Shown piece after piece: positions 6,787 to 9,954 of a DNA stretch of 9,954 nt; positions within the stretch are counted from its first letter, which is position 1, and each line of letters begins with the position of its first letter. This DNA comes from DASZZY01 sp036260395. GTDB lineage: Bacteria; Actinomycetota; UBA4738; CALAEC01. The stretch covers positions 1 through 9,954 of the forward strand of contig DASZZY010000056.1 of NCBI GenBank assembly GCA_036260395.1, written 5' to 3'. Both the position numbers and the translations under genes were made by a program. Under the pieces are notes generated by a model. The model did not search any database. It was not told the DNA's origin and was given only the letters and a program-made list of their open reading frames with translations.

Positions 6787-7173
6787 TCAACGCCCTTTCA
6801 TCGCGGCCAGGCTCTGCGCGAGCCTCGACCCCCGCCCCGCCAGCACGCCGAGCCAGATGGGCTTCGGCTCCCCGGTGACGGTGAGGGCGCCGGCCGACAT
6901 CGAGGCCTCCGCCGCCCCGACCGGGGTCTTCGCCACCACGGCCTTGGGCGTGGTCGTCGACCACATCGAACCCTTGAACACGTACAGGTGGCGGTCGGTC
7001 AGGACCACCAGGCTCGGATAGGCCAGCTTCATCCCGTACGCCAGCAATCCCAGGAAGATGGCGGTCCGGCCGCCGGCGGCCCCGTACACCGCGTCCCGGA
7101 CCGTCTCGCCCGGCTCGAGGAACGGCTGGACCTTCCCGGCGATCTTGGCGATGCGCGCTTCCTGCGCCGACAT
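6787..7173 (-). CDS. Small PH-domain-like protein, function unknown
   Basis: A 128-residue protein, starting MSAQEARIAKIAGKVQPFLEPGE. The stretch LEPGETVRDAVYG, a moderately hydrophobic TAIFLGLLAYGMKLAYP, and the strand motif SLVVLTDRHLYVFKG are typical of bacterial PH-like (YokE/bPH) domains. The C-terminal half is beta-rich, then a short helix (RLAQSLAAMKGR). No catalytic residues are seen and no role can be assigned. Two ATGs compete, 7182 (131 residues) and 7173. I prefer 7173 because TAGGAT lies exactly seven bases before it, so the message would start on this codon, whereas the upstream ATG overlaps the box. Its stop is six bases from that of the convergent PhoU/RCK_C gene. It lies downstream of ispH on the same strand, 39 bases from the ispH stop, so read-through from ispH is also possible. 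Confidence 0.65.
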   Translation of the reverse strand: MSAQEARIAKIAGKVQPFLEPGETVRDAVYGAAGGRTAIFLGLLAYGMKLAYPSLVVLTDRHLYVFKGSMWSTTTPKAVVAKTPVGAAEASMSAGALTVTGEPKPIWLGVLAGRGSRLAQSLAAMKGR

Positions 7174-7180
7174 GGTGCGC

Positions 7181-7186
7181 ATCCTA
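7181..7186 (-). promoter_or_regulatory. -10 box of the PH-like gene (leaderless)
   Basis: On the minus strand, TAGGAT at 7186-7181 is followed by seven bases and ATG 7173, the spacing expected of a leaderless actinobacterial mRNA. No clear -35 is visible. This box is the main argument for choosing the second ATG. Confidence 0.4.
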
Positions 7187-7212
7187 CGCCTGCGGGCCGC
7201 GTTCGAGAACCC

Positions 7213-8178
7213 CTAGGCGGTGCCGGCGCGGGCCCGCTCGTCGCTCTCCCGGACACCGCGCGGGAGGCCGAAGGCCATGTGCTCCTCGACGACCCGGACC
7301 TCCTCCACGTCGCCCGCGCCGAGGGACCGCAGGTGGGCGATGACCCGCTCGACGAGCCACTCGGGAGCCGACGCACCGGAGGTCACCCCGACGACCTCGG
7401 CGCCCTCGAGCCAGCGCCCGTCGATCTCGGTCTCGTCGTCGATGAGGTGGGCCGGCGTTCCGAGCGAGCGAGCGACCTCGACGAGCCGGTTCGAGTTCGA
7501 CGAGTTGTCCGAGCCGATGACCAGGACCACGTCGGCCCGCCGGGCCACGGCCTTGACCGCCTCCTGGCGGTTCTGGGTCGCGTAGCAGATGTCGTCCCGC
7601 GGGGGCGCCTTGATGTCGGGGAACCGCTCGCGAAGGACCTCGATCACCTGGTTCGTCTCGTCCACCGAGAGCGTCGTCTGCGAGAGGTACGCCACGCGCT
7701 CGGGATCGGGGACGTCGACGATCCGGGCCTCCTCGGGGTCCCCGATCAGCCGGATGTGCTGCGGCGCCTCGCCGCTGGTCCCGATGACCTCCTCGTGGCC
7801 CTCGTGGCCGATCAGGAGGATCGTGTCCCCCTCGCGGGCGAACCGGCGGGCCTCGAGGTGCACCTTCGTCACCAGCGGACAGGTGGCGTCGATCACGTTC
7901 AGGCGCCGGTCCTCGGCGTTGGCGTAGACCTCCGGGGCCACGCCGTGGGCGGAGAGGATGACCGTGGCACCCTCCGGCACCTCCGTCTCCTCGTCGACGA
8001 ACACCGCGCCCTTGCGCTCGAGGTCGCGGACCACGTGGATGTTGTGAACGATCTGCTTGCGCACGTAGACCGGCTCGCCGTGGATGCGCAGCGCCCGCTC
8101 CACGACATCCACCGCCCGGTCCACGCCCGCGCAGTAGCCGCGGGGCGCCGCCAGCAGCACCTTCTCGATCCCGCCCAC
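7213..8178 (-). CDS. ispH: 4-hydroxy-3-methylbut-2-enyl diphosphate reductase (IspH/LytB)
   Basis: A 321-residue enzyme of normal length, the last step of the MEP isoprenoid pathway. It reduces HMBPP to isopentenyl and dimethylallyl diphosphate with an oxygen-sensitive [4Fe-4S] cluster in the cytoplasm. The three cluster cysteines are present: Cys16 in PRGYCAGV, Cys100 in DATCPLV and Cys198 in CYATQNRQ, near the positions in the E. coli enzyme (12, 96, 197). Substrate-binding residues are also in place: His45 (VHN), His78 (AHGV), His128 and Glu130 (GHEEVIGT), SSNSNRL and the late TSGASAPE. The start is GTG 8178. An ATG at 8186 is out of frame, and a TACCAT box six bases upstream of the GTG supports a leaderless start. 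The promoter region is shared, back to back, with the riboswitch-controlled gene. Confidence 0.97.
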   Translation of the reverse strand: MGGIEKVLLAAPRGYCAGVDRAVDVVERALRIHGEPVYVRKQIVHNIHVVRDLERKGAVFVDEETEVPEGATVILSAHGVAPEVYANAEDRRLNVIDATCPLVTKVHLEARRFAREGDTILLIGHEGHEEVIGTSGEAPQHIRLIGDPEEARIVDVPDPERVAYLSQTTLSVDETNQVIEVLRERFPDIKAPPRDDICYATQNRQEAVKAVARRADVVLVIGSDNSSNSNRLVEVARSLGTPAHLIDDETEIDGRWLEGAEVVGVTSGASAPEWLVERVIAHLRSLGAGDVEEVRVVEEHMAFGLPRGVRESDERARAGTA

Positions 8179-8184
8179 GGACCC

Positions 8185-8190
8185 ATGGTA
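8185..8190 (-). promoter_or_regulatory. -10 box of ispH (leaderless)
   Basis: TACCAT on the minus strand (8190-8185) precedes GTG 8178 by six bases, the same geometry as in the PucR-type gene at 1073. The GTG has no Shine-Dalgarno. No strong -35 hexamer is seen. Confidence 0.45.
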
Positions 8191-8230
8191 CCGCCCCGGC
8201 CCCCCGGTCAGACGCTTGCACCGCCGCTTG

Positions 8231-8259
8231 CTGACAGCTAGCGGCCCCGCCCGTAGACT
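8231..8259 (+). promoter_or_regulatory. Sigma70-type promoter of the riboswitch-controlled gene
   Basis: CTGACA (8231-8236) and TAGACT (8254-8259) are separated by exactly 17 bases, the best promoter match in the window. The start site would be near 8266, so the RNA begins just ahead of the leader strand that can pair at 8270-8283 and contains the whole proposed riboswitch. Confidence 0.65.
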
Positions 8260-8269
8260 GTCGGGGTTC

Positions 8270-8342
8270 CCTCCCGATCCCCGCGTCCTTCGGCGTCAGG
8301 TTTAGCCATGGGCCGCTCGGGGTATCCGGGAGGCGTTTTTTT
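8270..8342 (+). terminator. Terminator-like hairpin nested in the riboswitch leader
   Basis: The leader strand 8270-8283 (CCTCCCG, AT, CCCCG) can pair with 8318-8333 (CGGGG, then CGGGAGG after a short bulged TATC). This gives 14 base pairs with two single-base bulges and a 34-base loop. Two bases later come seven T residues (8336-8342), striking in this GC-rich DNA. It has the form of an intrinsic terminator or pause hairpin, but lies upstream of the gene and before the aptamer's 3' half. Whether it terminates is inference. Confidence 0.45.
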
Positions 8343-8442
8343 GTCCGCAGCCGGTCCCGCGCCGGCCCGATCCCGAGGAGGTGAAGCCAACACCCGCGAC
8401 CTACCGCGGCCGACGCCGGGGGCAGATAACCCCGGCTGAGCC
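8299..8442 (+). promoter_or_regulatory. Probable c-di-AMP riboswitch (ydaO/yuaA type)
   Basis: A closing P1 helix is visible: GGTTTAGCC (8299-8307) against GGCTGAGCC (8434-8442), nine pairs including two G-U. Inside it, CGGGG (8318-8322) can pair with CCCCG (8430-8434) as P2, which would take G8434 and leave P1 with eight pairs. Directly before P2's 3' strand is CAGATAA (8423-8429), matching the conserved CAG-N-UAA element of ydaO RNAs, and GGTGAA at 8380-8385 matches another conserved block. Small hairpins occur at 8350-8366 and 8394-8409. The gene behind it is a secreted muralytic-type protein, a typical target of this class in actinobacteria, where c-di-AMP usually lowers expression. The assignment rests on remembered consensus, not a covariance-model score. 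Confidence 0.7.
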
Positions 8443-8450
8443 AGGGGGGT

Positions 8451-8897
8451 GTGAGCACGCCTATGTATCGACGCACCAGCACGTCTCGGATGTGGCGGCT
8501 CCTGGCCGTCATCCTCACGGCAGTCCTGATCCTCGGATTCGTCCCCACCTCGGCCCAGGCCTTCCACAAGTACCCCAAGTGGAAGTGCGGCTATCACTGG
8601 AACAAGGGCCGGTGGGCCATGAAGCAGCTGATCAAGTGCCAAGCGAAGCGGAAGGGCCTGAGCGGCTGGAAGGCCGTCAAGGTGGCGGACTGCGAGAGCA
8701 ACATCAACCCGTCCGCCACCGGAGGAGGCGGCCTGTACCGCGGGCTGTTCCAGCAGCACACCGGGTACTGGCCCGAGCGCGCCAAGGCCTTCGGGTTCGG
8801 CGGATGGAGCGCCTACAACGGCCGCGCCAACGCGTTCGTGTCGGTCGCCATGGCGAACGCCGGCGGGTGGAACAGCCACTGGCCGGTGTGCGGCTGA
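8451..8897 (+). CDS. Secreted Rpf/lysozyme-like transglycosylase domain protein
   Basis: A 148-residue exported protein, probably a small peptidoglycan-cleaving (resuscitation-promoting-factor or lytic-transglycosylase-like) enzyme acting in the wall. A signal peptide covers about 1-37: basic YRRTSTSRMWR, hydrophobic LLAVILTAVLILGF, and AQA before the cleavage point. The mature part is about 111 residues with a single lysozyme-like fold. VADCESNINPSA at 78-89 supplies the likely catalytic Glu82, followed by GGLYRGLFQQHTGYWPERA and AFVSVAMANAGGWNSHWPVCG. Cysteines 46, 63, 81 and 147 could form two disulphides. There is no LysM, SH3 or other wall-binding domain. GTG 8451 is given, but the G-run at 8444-8449 almost touches it; in-frame ATG 8463, 13 bases after that run, is equally possible and leaves the signal peptide intact. 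Expression is probably set by the riboswitch that ends 8 bases upstream. Confidence 0.8.
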   Translation: MSTPMYRRTSTSRMWRLLAVILTAVLILGFVPTSAQAFHKYPKWKCGYHWNKGRWAMKQLIKCQAKRKGLSGWKAVKVADCESNINPSATGGGGLYRGLFQQHTGYWPERAKAFGFGGWSAYNGRANAFVSVAMANAGGWNSHWPVCG

Positions 8898-8933
8898 CAC
8901 GATCCGACGTTCGCGAGCGCGGAGGAGACGACG

Positions 8934-8961
8934 AGAGGGGCGGGCCACGGCCCGCCCCTCT
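8934..8961. terminator. Bidirectional hairpin terminator between convergent genes
   Basis: Arms AGAGGGGCGGGC (8934-8945) and GCCCGCCCCTCT (8950-8961) form a perfect 12-bp stem with a CACG tetraloop, between the ends of the muralytic-type gene (8897) and corA (8968). Only two T residues follow on the plus strand, so it is a GC-strong, U-poor terminator of the kind common in actinobacteria, usable in both directions. Confidence 0.75.
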
Positions 8962-8967
8962 TGCAGG

Positions 8968-9933
8968 TCAGAGCCACTCCTGGCGCTTGAACACGACGTA
9001 GAGGGCGGCGGCGGAGACCAGCATGAGGGCCACGGCGATCCACGGACCCCCGGGCGAGCCGAGCGGCCACGGCAGGAACCGGAAGTTCATGCCGTAGTAC
9101 CCCGCGATCAAGGTCGGGACCAAGATGATGGCCGCCCACGACGTGACCTGCTTCATCACGACGTTGAGCCGGTTACTGACCTGCGACAGGTGAGCCTCGA
9201 GGGCGGTGGTGGTCAGCTCGCGGATGTTGTCGAGAAACGTGGCCACCCGGATGACGTGGTCGGCCACATCGCGGTAGTAGGCCCGCAACGGCTCGGTGAC
9301 GATCGCCTCGTCCTGCTGGAGCGTGGCCAGCACCTCCCGGAGCGGGGCCACCAGCCTCCGGACCTCGAGCAGCTGCTTCTTGAGGTGGAAGATCCGCTGC
9401 TGGAGCGAGGCGCTCTCGACGTCGCCGAACAGCGCTCGCTCGATCGCTTCGGAGGCGTCCTCGAGGCCCTCCACCACCTCGAAGTACCCGTCGACGACCT
9501 CGTCGAGGAGCGCGTAGATCAGGTAGCCGCCCCCCTGGCGGGTCATCTCGATCTGCCGCTCCCAGCGCTTGAGCACCGGGTCGAGGTCGAACGACGGATC
9601 GTACCGGAGCGTGATCAGATGGTCCCGCCCGACGAACGCGTGGACCTCGTGGGTCCGGAACTGCTCGCCGGTCAGCTCGATCCCGTAGAACACCAGGAAG
9701 TGGTGCCCGGGGTACGTCTCCAGCTTGGGCCGCTGGTCGCGGTGCTGGGCGTCCTCGATGGCCAGGGCGTGGAGCGAGAACTCCTCCTGGATGATGCCCA
9801 GCTCCTCGTCGGTGGGGTCCTCGAGATCGAGCCAGACCAGCGTCCCCCGCTCCTGGAGGAGGTCGCTGATCCGGGCGGGGTCGAACCCCTCCTCCTCGAT
9901 GTTCCCCCCGCGGTACAGGCGGACCGTGAGCAC
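8968..9933 (-). CDS. corA: CorA-family magnesium/cobalt transport protein
   Basis: A 321-residue inner-membrane channel subunit of the CorA family, expected to form a pentamer that lets Mg2+ (also Co2+ or Ni2+) into the cell. The cytoplasmic N-terminal domain (1-260) has LVWLDLEDPTDEELG at 32-46, AIEDAQHRDQRPKLETYPGHHFLVFY at 58-83 and a long acidic helical stalk. The signature YGMNF (280-284) follows the first membrane helix at about 262-280, the second helix is about 297-316, and the C-terminus is the basic KRQEWL. All family landmarks are intact. The start GTG 9933 gives the typical MLTVRLYRGG; GGCGGA abuts it and a TAGGCT box lies nine bases upstream (9948-9943), so the leader is very short. 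No Mg2+-sensing leader can be judged because the window ends 21 bases upstream. It is convergent with the muralytic-type gene. Confidence 0.95.
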   Translation of the reverse strand: MLTVRLYRGGNIEEEGFDPARISDLLQERGTLVWLDLEDPTDEELGIIQEEFSLHALAIEDAQHRDQRPKLETYPGHHFLVFYGIELTGEQFRTHEVHAFVGRDHLITLRYDPSFDLDPVLKRWERQIEMTRQGGGYLIYALLDEVVDGYFEVVEGLEDASEAIERALFGDVESASLQQRIFHLKKQLLEVRRLVAPLREVLATLQQDEAIVTEPLRAYYRDVADHVIRVATFLDNIRELTTTALEAHLSQVSNRLNVVMKQVTSWAAIILVPTLIAGYYGMNFRFLPWPLGSPGGPWIAVALMLVSAAALYVVFKRQEWL

Positions 9934-9954
9934 TCCGCCGGGAGCCTAGCGTAG

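Noticed and set aside
6761..6800. Possible terminator between the convergent PhoU/RCK_C and PH-like genes
   Set aside because: Only a weak GGCGC/GCGCC pairing and no T-run on either strand, and it would lie within coding sequence. Not convincing.
6988..8241. A 417-codon plus-strand frame antisense to ispH and the PH-like gene
   Set aside because: The opposite strand encodes an IspH with all three cluster cysteines. The antisense translation is Asp/Arg/Leu/Val-rich with no motif.
7184..8578. A 464-codon minus-strand frame overlapping ispH and the riboswitch region
   Set aside because: It is out of frame with ispH, its product is Arg/Gly-rich, and it would cross a divergent promoter; no supporting motif.
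9190..9954. A long plus-strand frame antisense to corA
   Set aside because: The corA frame has the GMN motif, membrane helices and family start. The antisense product is a Val/Leu/Asp/Glu/His-rich shadow.
1..9954. Defence system, prophage, insertion sequence, CRISPR array or tRNA
   Set aside because: I looked for repeats in arrays, transposase or integrase motifs, terminal inverted repeats and cloverleaf sequences and saw none. Gene content is ordinary chromosomal metabolism, transport and envelope functions.

Overview
The window reads as chromosomal DNA from a very GC-rich bacterium (about 70% GC or more by eye). An actinobacterial lineage (Actinomycetota) fits best. The reasons are the GabT with an ERRLVTEIPGPGS-type N-terminus, a tiny secreted lysozyme/Rpf-like protein behind a c-di-AMP-type riboswitch, frequent GTG starts, and several TANNNT boxes placed so that the mRNA would start at or next to the start codon. 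I cannot place it to genus. There is no sign of phage, transposon, CRISPR array, tRNA or rRNA, and no gene-free stretch over 300 bases.

Layout. 1-1073 (minus) is the N-terminal 357 residues of a PucR-type regulator that runs off the left edge. It is divergent from a 4-aminobutyrate-type aminotransferase (1204-2565, plus), and the 130-base gap holds a 17-bp perfect palindrome plus a repeated half-site. Next come a secreted lamin-tail/Calx-beta protein (2602-3957) and, overlapping its stop by one base, a pterin-4a-carbinolamine dehydratase (3957-4253). A plausible promoter then leads into a two-gene cation-transport module: a double-repeat MgtE/SLC41-like membrane protein (4320-5540) and a soluble PhoU-RCK_C-PhoU-RCK_C partner (5584-6780).

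Convergent on that are two minus-strand genes, ispH (7213-8178, isoprenoid synthesis) and, 39 bases downstream of its stop, a small PH-domain-like protein (6787-7173). Divergent from ispH is a sigma70-like promoter (8231-8259), a structured leader that I read as a c-di-AMP (ydaO/yuaA) riboswitch (8299-8442), and the secreted muralytic-type protein it would control (8451-8897). A strong bidirectional hairpin terminator (8934-8961) separates this from corA (8968-9933, minus).

How the parts may work together. The left end is probably a locally regulated GABA or related omega-amino-acid catabolism unit. The right two thirds mix housekeeping (ispH, pterin recycling) with ion and envelope homeostasis: two unrelated Mg2+-type transport systems, RCK_C domains (a fold that binds c-di-AMP in some proteins), and a c-di-AMP-type riboswitch in front of a cell-wall hydrolase. 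The points most worth a second look are the riboswitch with a terminator-like hairpin nested in its 5' half, the SLC41-like transporter with its duplicated regulator, and the recurrent leaderless-promoter signature.
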